Positions 1 through 8,579 of a DNA stretch of 64,000 bases are shown here, piece after piece (position 1 is the first letter of the stretch; each line of letters starts with the position of its first letter). The notes below the pieces were generated by a model that had not been told where the DNA came from, did no database searches, and saw only the letters and a program-made list of their open reading frames with translations. Source of the DNA: Bacillota bacterium (GTDB lineage: Bacteria; Bacillota; Clostridia; Ch29); the NCBI GenBank assembly GCA_013540605.1, contig JABVCK010000003.1:1-64000 (forward strand), in the 5' to 3' direction. The position numbers were made by a program, and so were the translations under genes.

Positions 1-1
1 G

Positions 2-103
2 ACTAAAGTCCGTTATTCAGGCAAGTACGGGCATATCCTTACGGAGGTTACCAAACCGCAGAGTCATATTTTGGAAAGCTTGGGGATTAATCTGGAAACA
101 TAG
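2..103 (+). pseudogene. C-terminal tail of a transposase (fragment)
   Basis: An open frame enters from the left edge and stops at 101-103, ending in ILESLGINLET. The pattern (short linker, then a 'IL..LGI' end) resembles the extreme C-terminus of IS1634/IS4-type transposases, and another such remnant follows at 297-716. Only about 33 residues are visible, so the family call is an inference; it could also be the end of an unrelated gene cut by the window edge. Confidence 0.3.
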
Positions 104-296
104 TTATAATTTTACCGGGAATTTAGGATTGTAAAGGTCATAAATGTCTTATTTAAAAATATACACGTATTTGTGCTAACAATAGATATTATTATCTATG
201 TATCTGTTTAATTGTCCTACAATTGAATTGTTCTACATTTAAACATGAATTCCTTCCAAATAAAAAAATTTTTTTGTTCATCCACGAATTTTGTGA

Positions 297-716
297 ACTA
301 AAGACAAAGCCAGTATGTTCGTTCTTATTACCGACATTCTAAACGACAAAGTAATGGACAACAAAGCTATTCTCAAGGAATACAAAGAACAGATATCGGT
401 AGAAACCGGCTTGAGAGTACTGAAAGACCCTTATTTTATCGACCAATTTTCATAAAGACCCCGCACAGGATAGAAACCATGGCCTATGGTAATACTCATG
501 GAACTGATGATACTCACACTACTAAAGAGGACTGTCAGAGAAAACCTCAAAAATGAACAGGAACGGATCATTGTATCCGGTAATAGAAAGGCCTTTACTC
601 CTACCGGATTAGCCATCATAGAAACTCTTGAACAAATACAGGTTATATTGATTTATAGCAAAGAAAGGGAAAAATGGGAAAGACACTATAGACTAGATAA
701 CAACTTGAAATGGTAA
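297..716 (+). pseudogene. Degenerate IS1634-type transposase, C-terminal part
   Basis: The reading starting at 297 gives FVLITDILNDKV, then KEYKEQISVE and LRVLKDPYFIDQF. This is the pattern of the C-terminal catalytic region of IS1634 (IS4 superfamily) DDE transposases, including the E of the DDE triad in 'YK.Q..VE..FR.LKDP'. The frame then breaks: FIKTPHRIETMAY lies in a second frame near 448-485, and MELMILTLLKRTVREN followed by FTPTGLAIIETLEQIQVI lies in a third (486-716). Two frameshifts and no N-terminus make this a dead copy. The last dozen residues diverge, so the true end is probably lost. Terminal inverted repeats were not identified. Confidence 0.6.
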
Positions 717-902
717 GACATAGATATTTAGGATGTATAGAGGCAAGTCTGCCATGAAATATGGGGTAATGCATAAAACATAACTGATTTTTTCAATATC
801 ATTGCTTCTGCAGGCTGGAAATACTATATTCTGGTAAGAGCATCAGTTTAAGAAGTTACATAATATTGGTTGCGAAATATGGGATATAACCCCTGCCAAT
901 CA

Positions 903-1790
903 TTAGATATTTAATCGATTAGAAAACAGATTTGCCCGGCTAACCTCCTGCGCTAGTATTTTTTCAAATGCCTCGGTAGGCAATGGTTTGCTGAATAGAT
1001 ATCCCTGTATCTCGTCACACTGTTGTTGTTTTAAGAAGACAAGCTGTTCTTGTGCCTCCACACCTTCGGCAACCACCTTGAGTTTCATGCTGTGCGCCAT
1101 GGTAATAATGGCGGTGACAATCGCTGCATTATTCGGATTGGTAGTGAGATCACGTACAAAGGACTGGCCAATTTTCAGGGTATCGAGCGGGAAATCTTTT
1201 AGATAGCTAAGTGAGGAATAACCTGTTCCGAAATCGTCTATCGATATATGTATCCCCATCTCTTCCAATTTACGCAGCATCACGATGGTAAAGTCCGCAT
1301 TTTGCATGGCAATACTCTCGGTGATTTCCAATACCAGATAATGGGGCTCAAGCCCTGTTTCTTTTAGCACCCGGGCGACCGTTTCGACCAAATTTTGTTG
1401 CTGGAACTGACGCACTGAAAGGTTTACCGCCACGCGAACAGGCGGATAACCTGCTTTTTGCCAGGCTTTGTTCTGTGCACAGACAGTACGCGGTACCCAT
1501 TCGCCAATCGGTATGATAAGTCCGCTTTCTTCCGCCAGCGGGATAAACTCCACCGGAGAGAGCTGCCCCAGGTCAGGGTGCTGCCAGCGTACCAGGGCTT
1601 CCACGCCGGTGATCTCTCCGGTGCTGATATTCACCTGAGGCTGGCAGCAAACCACGAATTCCTCACGCTCCAGCACATGGCGCAGATTATTTTCCATGGC
1701 CATCCGCTCAGAGGCTTTGACGTTCATAGTCGGATCGTAGAGCTGATAGTTGTTCCGGCCCTGTTCCTTGGCACGGTACATAGCGGTATC
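903..1790 (-). pseudogene. Truncated GGDEF-EAL protein (c-di-GMP phosphodiesterase domain)
   Basis: The protein begins with DTAMYRAKEQGRNNYQ, which is the very end of a GGDEF domain, followed by a complete EAL domain. Visible motifs are GVEALVRWQHP, NLSVRQFQ, EITES, DDFGTGYSSL, VVAEGVE and EIQGYLFSKPLP. EAL domains hydrolyse c-di-GMP to pGpG. The usual LKID catalytic segment reads LKIG, keeping the lysine but not the aspartate. An in-frame stop (1794-1796) sits immediately before the DTAM residues, and there is no start for a sensor or GGDEF region. The break lies only a few bases from an inverted repeat and an IS3-type orfA, so an insertion or deletion cut the gene. Its wording resembles gamma-proteobacterial GGDEF-EAL proteins more than clostridial ones, which suggests import; that is inference. 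Function is probably lost for lack of an expression signal. Confidence 0.75.
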
Positions 1791-1798
1791 TATTTATC

Positions 1799-1850
1799 CC
1801 CCTAAGCAATTTGAAAAAATTCCGTGTTGAACATATAATAACCTTAGGGG
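1799..1850. repeat. Inverted repeat CCCCTAAG...CTTAGGGG
   Basis: CCCCTAAG at 1799-1806 is matched by CTTAGGGG at 1843-1850, eight perfect base pairs around a 36-base loop. It lies exactly between the truncated EAL gene and the orfA start at 1859. It may mark an insertion-element end or be a small hairpin upstream of orfA; the sequence alone does not decide. Confidence 0.4.
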
Positions 1851-1858
1851 TGCGGTCA

Positions 1859-2227
1859 ATGAGACAGTACAGCGAGGAATTCAAAGAGCAAATTTTGGCT
1901 GAATTCCAGGAAGTCGGCAACGTAGCCCTGGTAGCCAGGCGCCACCAAATCTCTGAGAACACTATCTATACCTGGATTAGGAATAAGCGTAAAAACGGTT
2001 CTGTTAAACCTTTGCCTAAAAGCGAAAGCCAACGCATAGAAGAACTCGAAAAAAGGCTTAAATCAGTTAGCACCGAAAATGACCTACTAAATAAGACTTT
2101 ATCTCAGCTGGATCATGACAAAGTACGGTTAAAAGAAATCAACTACTATTATGAAAAGTTTGATTTTAAATATCTACCCCAGAATACCACATTGTTAATG
2201 CTGATAATTTCGGGGCTTTTAGATTAA
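1859..2227 (+). CDS. Orphan IS3-type transposase OrfA (HTH protein)
   Basis: Starting at ATG 1859, the product opens MRQYSEEFKEQILAEFQE and continues with VALVARRHQISENTIYTWIRN, the N-terminal helix-turn-helix of IS3/IS911-family OrfA proteins. A heptad-like coiled segment follows (ESQRIEELEKRLKSVSTEN), as used for OrfA/OrfAB multimerisation. No OrfB (rve integrase) follows; the next feature is the thiamine promoter. The last 25-30 residues look unrelated to OrfA, so the 3' end is probably fused to foreign sequence. OrfA binds the IS ends but cannot transpose without OrfB. It is best read as a remnant. Confidence 0.65.
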   Translation: MRQYSEEFKEQILAEFQEVGNVALVARRHQISENTIYTWIRNKRKNGSVKPLPKSESQRIEELEKRLKSVSTENDLLNKTLSQLDHDKVRLKEINYYYEKFDFKYLPQNTTLLMLIISGLLD

Positions 2228-2279
2228 AATCTATAAAGAAAAATTGGTTCATAGGGAGTTTGTTAACCTTAATTTTTAG

Positions 2280-2309
2280 TTGATTTTGTCTTTAAAATTA
2301 TGTTACTAT
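2280..2309 (+). promoter_or_regulatory. Probable sigma-A promoter of the thiamine operon
   Basis: TTGATT (2280-2285) and TACTAT (2304-2309) are 18 bases apart, about 30 bases ahead of the TPP riboswitch. Position and match are reasonable for a vegetative promoter, but this rests on pattern only. Confidence 0.45.
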
Positions 2310-2340
2310 AAACTCAACAACATAGTAAAATTGAATATAT

Positions 2341-2440
2341 GGCACTAGGGGAGCTGGAAAGGCCGGCTGAGATTAAGAACCGATGAATTCTTTAACCCTG
2401 TAACCTGATCTGGATAATACCAGCGTAGGGAAGTGAGGTG
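2341..2440 (+). promoter_or_regulatory. TPP riboswitch (THI element)
   Basis: Diagnostic blocks are present in order: CACTAGGGGAGC, then GGCTGAGA, then ACCCTGTAACCTGATCTGG and ATAATACCAGCGTAGGGAAGTG. These form the P1/P2/P4 core of the thiamine pyrophosphate riboswitch. It sits upstream of thiW, and a strong terminator follows at 2476. TPP binding is therefore expected to shut transcription of the thiW-D-M-E-C operon by attenuation. Confidence 0.95.
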
Positions 2441-2475
2441 GACATCATGCAAACAACAATTACTTGACGTGATTG

Positions 2476-2513
2476 AGCGCAAATTCCTGAGTTGGGGATT
2501 TGCGCTTTATAAT
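2476..2513 (+). terminator. Riboswitch-controlled intrinsic terminator
   Basis: AGCGCAAATTCC (2476-2487) pairs with GGGATTTGCGCT (2495-2506), 12 base pairs with one G-U, and a T-rich tail follows. It lies between the TPP riboswitch and thiW, where an attenuator is expected. Confidence 0.85.
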
Positions 2514-2571
2514 TTTTTGTTCCATTTTTTATTCAATTATTCAAATAAATTTAAGAAAGGACTGAAAGTTA

Positions 2572-3075
2572 ATGAAAACGTACAGACTTGCTTTTTCGGC
2601 CCTGCTTATTGCTGTTGGTACCGTGTCCAGTCATCTCATCTACATACCGGTGGGCGTGGCTAAGTGTTATCCGGTACAGCATACGATCAATGTCTTATCG
2701 GCGGTGTTGTTGGGTCCCTGGTATGCTGTTCTGAATGCCTTTGCTATTTCCCTGCTGAGAAATATGCTGGGGACCGGGTCCCTGCTGGCCTTTCCCGGTA
2801 GTATGATCGGAGCCCTTTTAGCCGGTATTATCTACAAAAGGACAGAAAATCAATTGCATGCGGTCTTAGGTGAAATTTTTGGCACGGGAATTTTAGGAGG
2901 ACTTGTGGCTTATCCGGTAACAAAATTTGTTATTGGGAAAGATGTGGCAGCGTTATTTTTTGTTGTACCTTTCCTGGTGAGTACCTTGGGGGGGAGTATT
3001 CTCGCTTATTTCATCCTTAAACAGTTAGCGGCTCATGCCGTTTTTAAAAATTTAAAATTGGGGGTAAAGAAATGA
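2572..3075 (+). CDS. thiW: ThiW, thiazole-precursor transporter S component (ECF type)
   Basis: This 167-residue, highly hydrophobic protein has about five membrane segments. It opens [16 protein letters not shown] and carries [20 protein letters not shown], which fits the ThiW family. ThiW is a substrate-binding component proposed to bring hydroxyethylthiazole into the cell with the shared ECF energising module; no ECF ATPase genes are in this window. An AAAGGA ribosome site precedes ATG 2572. The gene is first in the riboswitch-controlled operon and overlaps thiD by four bases (ATGA). Its pairing with thiM supports a thiazole-salvage role. Confidence 0.9.
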   Translation: MKTYRLAFSALLIAVGTVSSHLIYIPVGVAKCYPVQHTINVLSAVLLGPWYAVLNAFAISLLRNMLGTGSLLAFPGSMIGALLAGIIYKRTENQLHAVLGEIFGTGILGGLVAYPVTKFVIGKDVAALFFVVPFLVSTLGGSILAYFILKQLAAHAVFKNLKLGVKK

Positions 3076-3878
3076 GGAAGGTGCTAACAATTGCCGGTTC
3101 GGATAGTTGCGGTGGAGCTGGGATACAAGCAGATTTAAAAACCTTTGCCGCCCATGGGGTATACGGTATGAGCGTGATAACAGCCGTAACAGCGCAAAAC
3201 ACCCAGGGTGTTTTTGGGGTACATGACATCTCGCCTGAAGTTATCGCTCAACAAATCAGGGCAATTTTTGGGGATATCGAAGTGGACGCTGTAAAAATTG
3301 GCATGGTGTCTCAATGCGAGACCATTATAACTATTGCGGAGATGCTGGGAAAATACCGGGTTAAAAATATCGTGGTTGACCCGGTTATGGTCTCAAAAAG
3401 CGGCTATGACTTATTGCAGCCGACAGCCAAAGAGGTACTTATACAAACTCTGTTTCCACTTGCCTTAGTCGTTACCCCAAATTTGCCCGAAGCTGAGGTC
3501 ATAACCGGCATGCCTGTAAAAACCCTGGAGCATATGGAGAAAGCGGCCCGATTGATTTATGAAATGGGACCGCAAAACGTGCTTGTCAAAGGCGGGCATC
3601 TCCGGGAAGAAGCAGTTGATATCCTGTTCAACGGCAAAGAAATCATCTGTTTCACCCATCCGAGAATTGATACCAGGAATACCCACGGGACGGGATGCAC
3701 TTTATCTTCGGCTATTGCAGCAAATTTGGCCAGGGGATATCCTATGGAAGATTCCGTTTCTTTAGCCAAGAAATACATTACAACAGCGATAGAACATTCC
3801 CTGGCCATAGGGAAAGGTGCAGGGCCGGTAAATCATTTTTATACCCTGTATAAAAAGACAGGTCTTTTGAATTCTTAG
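3072..3878 (+). CDS. thiD: Hydroxymethylpyrimidine/phosphomethylpyrimidine kinase ThiD
   Basis: At 268 residues it has the normal ThiD length. It phosphorylates HMP to HMP-P and HMP-PP in the cytoplasm. Visible motifs are the ribokinase-fold N-terminal loop [37 protein letters not shown], the VLVKGGH strand, and the C-terminal anion-hole loop [13 protein letters not shown] holding the catalytic cysteine region. Its start overlaps the thiW stop, so the two are translationally coupled. It supplies HMP-PP to ThiE, using HMP-P made by ThiC in the same operon. Confidence 0.95.
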   Translation: MRKVLTIAGSDSCGGAGIQADLKTFAAHGVYGMSVITAVTAQNTQGVFGVHDISPEVIAQQIRAIFGDIEVDAVKIGMVSQCETIITIAEMLGKYRVKNIVVDPVMVSKSGYDLLQPTAKEVLIQTLFPLALVVTPNLPEAEVITGMPVKTLEHMEKAARLIYEMGPQNVLVKGGHLREEAVDILFNGKEIICFTHPRIDTRNTHGTGCTLSSAIAANLARGYPMEDSVSLAKKYITTAIEHSLAIGKGAGPVNHFYTLYKKTGLLNS

Positions 3879-3909
3879 AATACAAATCAGGACGGAGGTG
3901 GATGGAAAA

Positions 3910-4722
3910 ATGGAGCAGTATAAAAAATCACTGGCGGGGCTCCTGTCGGCTGTAAAGGAGCAAAAGCCGCTGGTACACCATATTACAAATTTTGTTACGG
4001 CAAACGACTGTGCTAATGTTGTTCTGGCCCTGGGGGGATCTCCGGTGATGGCTGATGATAAGAATGAAGTGGAAGAAATGGTAACCCAGGCTTCTTCTTT
4101 GGTACTGAACATTGGAACATTGCGTAATGAAAGCCTGACCTCCATGATTCTGGCCGGGAGAAAGGCCAATGAATTAGGTATACCCGTCATTTTCGACCCT
4201 GTAGGGGTAGGTGCAACCCAATTCAGAACAAAATCTGCCCGGGAAATCCTGGAGGAGATTAAAGTGTCCGTCCTTCGGGGCAATATGTCAGAGGTAAAAG
4301 TATTATCAGGTATATATGCCAAAACAAGGGGGGTAGACTCCACGGCCGACTTCCGGGGAGGACAGGAAGCTGCTTTGAGCCTGGCACAAAAATATAACTG
4401 CACGGTAGCCATTACTGGGGAAAAGGATATAATTTCGGATGGAAGCAAAACAATTCTAGTAGAAAATGGACACGAAATGTTAACCAGGGTAACAGGAACA
4501 GGCTGCATGGCCACATCTCTGGTCGGGACCTATTGCGGTGTGACCGGAGACTATTTCCTCTGCGCACTTGCGGGCATCGTGACCATGGGGCTGTCAGGGG
4601 AAAAAGCGTCACAGGAGATGAGAGGTATCACAGAAGCAGGAACATTCAAGGTGAAGTTATTCGATTCCATCGCTAATTTCACTCCAGACGATCTAATGGA
4701 AGGGGCCAGATTATATGTTTGA
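3910..4722 (+). CDS. thiM: Hydroxyethylthiazole kinase ThiM
   Basis: The 270-residue protein shows the THZ kinase signatures [41 protein letters not shown] and the C-terminal [12 protein letters not shown] loop. It phosphorylates 4-methyl-5-hydroxyethylthiazole, the salvage route to the thiazole half of thiamine. ATG 3910 is preferred over the in-frame GTG 3898, because GGAGGT at 3894-3899 overlaps the GTG and is correctly spaced for the ATG. It overlaps thiE by eight bases. No thiG, thiS, thiF or thiH is nearby, so thiazole may be salvaged rather than made, at least from this locus. Confidence 0.93.
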   Translation: MEQYKKSLAGLLSAVKEQKPLVHHITNFVTANDCANVVLALGGSPVMADDKNEVEEMVTQASSLVLNIGTLRNESLTSMILAGRKANELGIPVIFDPVGVGATQFRTKSAREILEEIKVSVLRGNMSEVKVLSGIYAKTRGVDSTADFRGGQEAALSLAQKYNCTVAITGEKDIISDGSKTILVENGHEMLTRVTGTGCMATSLVGTYCGVTGDYFLCALAGIVTMGLSGEKASQEMRGITEAGTFKVKLFDSIANFTPDDLMEGARLYV

Positions 4723-5329
4723 TAAGGCTGTGCCAGATTTTTCTCTTTATTTGGTAACGGATAGGGATATCTTAGGCGGGCGGGATTTGGCGGGAAGTAT
4801 TGAAGAGGCTATTGCCGGCGGTGTAACTGTTGTGCAGCTGAGGGAGAAAACCCTTTCGTCCCTGGAATTTTATCACCTGGCCCGGGAGGTTAAAGCCGTA
4901 ACAGACAGGTACAGGGTGCCGCTTATCATTAATGACCGATTGGACATCGCTTTGGCAGTGGACGCGGCGGGGCTGCACGTGGGACAAAATGATTTGCCGG
5001 CGGCTGTGGCCAGAAGATTGCTGGGGCCTGAAAAAATACTGGGCGTCTCAGCCGCCAGTTTGGAAGAAGCTTTACTGGCTGAAAGGGATGGGGCCGATTA
5101 TCTTGGAGTGGGTGCGATCTTTCCCACTGCTACCAAAAGCGATGTGCGAAGCGTTGCCCTGGAGGATTTGCAGAAGATTAAGGGGCAGGTCAAAATTCCC
5201 GTGGTGGCCATCGGCGGAATAAATCAGAATAATATTAAAACTGTAATGGAAACGGGCATTGATGGAGTTGCCGTTGTGTCAGCTATTTTAGGGAAAGATG
5301 ATATTACAAGGGCCGCAAAAAATCTTTAA
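4715..5329 (+). CDS. thiE: Thiamine phosphate synthase ThiE
   Basis: At 204 residues it is a full-length TIM-barrel ThiE that joins HMP-PP and thiazole phosphate to thiamine phosphate. The sequence shows YLVTDRD at the N-terminus, [29 protein letters not shown], the pyrophosphate-binding loop [12 protein letters not shown], and AIGGINQNN near the C-terminus. The start lies inside the end of thiM, so the two are coupled. A 65-base gap separates it from thiC. Confidence 0.95.
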   Translation: MFDKAVPDFSLYLVTDRDILGGRDLAGSIEEAIAGGVTVVQLREKTLSSLEFYHLAREVKAVTDRYRVPLIINDRLDIALAVDAAGLHVGQNDLPAAVARRLLGPEKILGVSAASLEEALLAERDGADYLGVGAIFPTATKSDVRSVALEDLQKIKGQVKIPVVAIGGINQNNIKTVMETGIDGVAVVSAILGKDDITRAAKNL

Positions 5330-5394
5330 AATCTGATAGTTCGTTAGTCTGGGGATAGTAATTTATGAATTTAAAAAAGAAAGGTGTGAAGGAA

Positions 5395-6693
5395 ATGACC
5401 CAATTGGAAGCCGCGCAAAAAGGGATTATTACAAAGGAAATGGTCAAGGCCGCCCGGTTTGATAGAGTGGAACCTGAAGAACTGAGGGAAAAAATCGCCG
5501 CCGGAGAGGCTGTTCTGCCCTGTAATATCAATCATAAAAACATTTTCCCTCTGGCTGTGGGCAAAGGCCTGTCCACTAAAGTAAACGCCAATATCGGCAC
5601 TTCTGATGCTTACCCGGAAATAGAAAAGGAACTGGAGAAACTGTCTGTGGCCGTTAAAGCAGGCGCCCACTCGGTGATGGATTTAAGCACAGGGGGAGAT
5701 ATTGACCTGGTTAGAAAGAAGATTATTGAATCCAGTACTGTGATGGTCGGTACGGTTCCTTTTTATCAAGTCCTGGTGGAGACCCAAAAAAGGGGCCGGG
5801 GTATGGTGGAAATGACGGAGGATGAGATCTTTGCAGGAATAGAGAAACATTGCAGGGATGGCGCCGATTTTATCACAGTGCACTGCGGCGTAACCCTGGA
5901 AGTTATCCAGGAATTAAAAGCCAGGGGAAGAGTAATGGATATTGTCTCCCGGGGCGGGTCTTTTATTATGGCCTGGATGCTGCATCATCAAAAACAGAAT
6001 CCCTTGTTTAAGCAATTTGACCTGCTGCTGGAGATAGCACGAAAATACGACGTAACCTTAAGCCTGGGGGATGGGTTGAGGCCCGGCTGCCTGGCGGATG
6101 CTACCGATTCCCCGCAAATTAAGGAATTAATCATCCTGGGAGGGTTGGTAAAACGGGCCAGGGAAGCCGGGGTGCAGGCGATGGTCGAAGGGCCCGGCCA
6201 TATTCCCTTAGACCAGATAGATGCAAACATGAAACTGGAAAAGACACTGTGCCATAATGCCCCATTTTATGTTTTAGGGCCGCTGGTGACAGATGTTGCT
6301 CCGGGCTATGATCATATAACCTCTGCCATCGGCGGGGCTATAGCAGCTTCTTCCGGCGCTGATTTCCTGTGTTATGTAACGCCGGCTGAACATCTGGGGC
6401 TGCCAACGGTGGAGGATGTAAAAGAGGGCGTGATTGCGGCCAGGATAGCTGCTCATGCTGCTGATTTAGTCAAGGGTATCAAAGGAGCCAGGGAATGGGA
6501 TCTGGAAATGGCTAAAGCACGGAAAAAACTTGATTGGAAAAAACAGATTGAATTAGCCATGGACCCGGAAAAGGCTTTAAAGATGCGGAAAGACAAAAAC
6601 GAAGATAGCCAGCAATGCTGTACCATGTGCGGTGGATTTTGCGCCTATAAATTGGTAAGCGAGTACCTGGGAACTGAATTCACACAATGCTGA
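5395..6693 (+). CDS. thiC: Phosphomethylpyrimidine synthase ThiC
   Basis: ThiC is a radical-SAM enzyme that rearranges aminoimidazole ribotide into HMP-P. From ATG 5395 (AGGTG upstream) the product has 432 residues, the usual short bacterial/archaeal form, and opens MTQLEAAQKGIITKEM. An in-frame ATG at 5365 is possible but adds residues not typical of the family. Motifs include VLPCNINHKN, TVHCGVTLE, GDGLRPGC and VEGPGHIPLDQ. The C-terminal cluster motif reads CCTMCGGFC: relative to the classic CX2CX4C it is one residue shorter (CX2CX3C), a form I believe is shared by some clostridial enzymes. It is the last gene of the operon. Confidence 0.95.
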   Translation: MTQLEAAQKGIITKEMVKAARFDRVEPEELREKIAAGEAVLPCNINHKNIFPLAVGKGLSTKVNANIGTSDAYPEIEKELEKLSVAVKAGAHSVMDLSTGGDIDLVRKKIIESSTVMVGTVPFYQVLVETQKRGRGMVEMTEDEIFAGIEKHCRDGADFITVHCGVTLEVIQELKARGRVMDIVSRGGSFIMAWMLHHQKQNPLFKQFDLLLEIARKYDVTLSLGDGLRPGCLADATDSPQIKELIILGGLVKRAREAGVQAMVEGPGHIPLDQIDANMKLEKTLCHNAPFYVLGPLVTDVAPGYDHITSAIGGAIAASSGADFLCYVTPAEHLGLPTVEDVKEGVIAARIAAHAADLVKGIKGAREWDLEMAKARKKLDWKKQIELAMDPEKALKMRKDKNEDSQQCCTMCGGFCAYKLVSEYLGTEFTQC

Positions 6694-6783
6694 ATAAAAA
6701 TCAGTGGATGTCTGTTTTGCTGCAAAACATAGTGATGGTGCTGTTCCTGACAAAGTGTTAGTATGATTATTTATACACTCTTG

Positions 6784-6846
6784 CGGAGTTGTTGACACCG
6801 GGTGTCAACAACTCCGTCCCCTTGACACCGGACACCGTCCCTTGAC
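6784..6846. repeat. Perfect palindrome with adjoining TTGACAC repeats
   Basis: CGGAGTTGTTGACACC (6784-6799) and GGTGTCAACAACTCCG (6801-6816) are exact reverse complements around a single G. The next 30 bases repeat CCCTTGACAC twice. The element lies between the convergent thiC and dctM genes. There is no T-run on either side, so it is a poor standard terminator. It looks like a dispersed palindromic (REP-type) element. The rest of 6694-6982 shows no gene. Confidence 0.75.
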
Positions 6847-6982
6847 ACGAGGATACCTTTACTTTTTAATGCAATAATAGTCAATATTTGTTCCAGAACT
6901 GATATCCTTTTGCACAACTTCGAAGTTTGTCTTCCTGAGTATTTCATCCATTATCCAATCAAAGGTTGAGAACTATAATAAC

Positions 6983-8242
6983 TCATATTATCACCGGCAG
7001 GAAAAGGGGTACATACAATATGAGCAGCAGCACTACGATTAACCCGATCATAAAGGGGATAATTGCCTTTGTTATTCGTTCAATCGGAAGGCCGGTGATG
7101 GTACTCGCCACATACAGGTTTATAGCCACCGGAGGCGTTATCATGCCAATAGCCAAGCCGACCACTATTACTATTCCGAAATGGATCAGGTTTACCCCCA
7201 GCCGCTCTATCAGCGGCAGGAAAACCGGCGTCAGTATTATTAGCGCGGATGCGGTCTCCATGAATACACCGGCAATCAGAACAATAAACGCTATCAATAG
7301 GAGTATGACGTACTGATTGCTCGACAGCGCCAAAATGCCGCCGGCAATCAGTGTGGGAATGTTCCAGTTTGCCAATATCCAGCTGAAAATATTGGACGTG
7401 GCAATTATGAACATTATTACAGCCATAGTCATAGCTGACCTGCATATTATTTCAAATACGTCCCTGAGCTTCATATCCCTGTATATAAACAGCGATAAGA
7501 TCAACGAATAGTTCACCGCGATTACCGCTGCCTCCGAAGGGGTAAAATACCCTGAAAAGATACCGCCCAGGATTATAACCGGTGTTAAGATGCCCCATAT
7601 TGCATCTTTAAAGGTTCTCCACACATTCTTTAACGAAAACTCCGCCCCTTTGGGATAGTTCCTCTTATACGCCTGCCTTATACCTATACCTATTAGAACC
7701 AGCCCCATAACCACACCGGGAATAAATCCGTTGAGAAACAACCGTGCCACCGATTGGTCGGCTATTACTGCATACAGGATCATGGGAACCGACGGAGGGA
7801 TTACCACGCCGATTGTGCCGCTGGCAGCGATAAGGGCTGCCGACGAAGCCTCGTCATATCCCTTTTTCTTCAACTCGGGTACCAATGTGGTACCGACCGC
7901 TGCCGTTGTTGCAGCTCCTGATCCTGATATCGCAGCAAAAAACATGGCTGCCAGCACAGCAACTATCGATAGGCCTCCCTTCAGGAAGCCAAAAACAGCA
8001 TCGGCAAACTCGACAAGCTTCTCAGATATCTTGCCCTTTGCCATCAGGTCTCCTGCCAGAATGAAGAACGGGACCGCTATCAGGGGAAAGCTGTCTGTCC
8101 CGGCAAACATTCTCTGGGCGATTATCACCAGTGGTATCCCTTCCCTGAAGAGCACAATAAGGGAGGATATGCCGATGACTATGGCAACCGGTATTCCGAT
8201 CAGAAGGAGTATAAAGAATGAGCCAAACAATAATGCCGTCAT
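6983..8242 (-). CDS. dctM: TRAP transporter large permease DctM
   Basis: This 419-residue protein has about a dozen membrane segments and the length of a TRAP large subunit. Family patterns include FPLIAVPFFILAGDLMAKG, FFAAISGSGAATTAAVG, ASGTIGVVIPPSVPMILY and GMITPPVAINLYVAS. DctM drives sodium-coupled uptake of an organic acid captured by DctP. Its ATG overlaps the stop of the dctQ remnant (ATGA). It is the last gene of ilvD-dctP-dctQ-dctM. Because dctQ is damaged, the transporter may be inactive or may use another small subunit. Confidence 0.93.
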   Translation of the reverse strand: MTALLFGSFFILLLIGIPVAIVIGISSLIVLFREGIPLVIIAQRMFAGTDSFPLIAVPFFILAGDLMAKGKISEKLVEFADAVFGFLKGGLSIVAVLAAMFFAAISGSGAATTAAVGTTLVPELKKKGYDEASSAALIAASGTIGVVIPPSVPMILYAVIADQSVARLFLNGFIPGVVMGLVLIGIGIRQAYKRNYPKGAEFSLKNVWRTFKDAIWGILTPVIILGGIFSGYFTPSEAAVIAVNYSLILSLFIYRDMKLRDVFEIICRSAMTMAVIMFIIATSNIFSWILANWNIPTLIAGGILALSSNQYVILLLIAFIVLIAGVFMETASALIILTPVFLPLIERLGVNLIHFGIVIVVGLAIGMITPPVAINLYVASTITGLPIERITKAIIPFMIGLIVVLLLILYVPLFLPVII

Positions 8243-8506
8243 CCCTGATCAACCTCCCCTTTGGCAAATAGCTGCTCCAATATCCCGGCAAACGCGTAAA
8301 TGCCCATTATTATAAAACTAAAAAGTACTCCATACAAGCAAATATCGGGATAGTTCTTCCGTCCATGTCAGGGCGCTGAAGAATACCCTGAAAACTATTT
8401 GCATTGTTATGCTTAATATCATCCCTGCTATAGCAATAAATACAATCTTGCTGATGGCCTGGTCGATTGCATCGCTTATTCTCCTGAATAAAAGCATCAA
8501 CGCCAT
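8239..8506 (-). pseudogene. TRAP small permease DctQ with internal deletion and frameshift
   Basis: The frame from ATG 8506 gives LLFRRISDAIDQ, one membrane segment (IVFIAIAGMILSITMQIVF) and the DctQ signature LTWTEELSRYLLVW, then stops at 8318. In the next frame (8239-8314) a DctQ-like C-terminus appears: FIIMGIYAFAGILEQLF followed by AKGEVDQG, ending in the ATGA overlap with dctM. DctQ proteins are usually about 160 residues with four membrane segments; the two visible parts make roughly 90. A middle segment of about 60 residues (two or more membrane segments) is therefore missing, together with a frame change. An AAAGGA site lies just upstream of 8506. Confidence 0.8.
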
Positions 8507-8542
8507 TTGACTCATTCCTTTGTAAATTTTATTTGCAGTACC

Positions 8543-8569
8543 AGCCCTGGCATCGTACAATGCCAGGGC
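8543..8569 (-). other. Intercistronic hairpin between dctP and dctQ
   Basis: GCCCTGGCAT and ATGCCAGGGC form a 10-bp perfect stem with a 7-base loop just after the dctP stop. There is no U-run. Such stems behind binding-protein genes commonly protect the upstream message and raise binding-protein yield over permease yield; that role here is inferred. Confidence 0.6.
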
Positions 8570-8579
8570 GCGGTCATAT

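Noticed and set aside
2433-2663. Reading frame across the TPP riboswitch terminator
   Set aside because: It covers the attenuator hairpin and overlaps thiW out of frame with no family match.
6966-8315. Plus-strand frames opposite dctM
   Set aside because: They have no ribosome sites or family patterns and are the antisense of a well-recognised TRAP permease.
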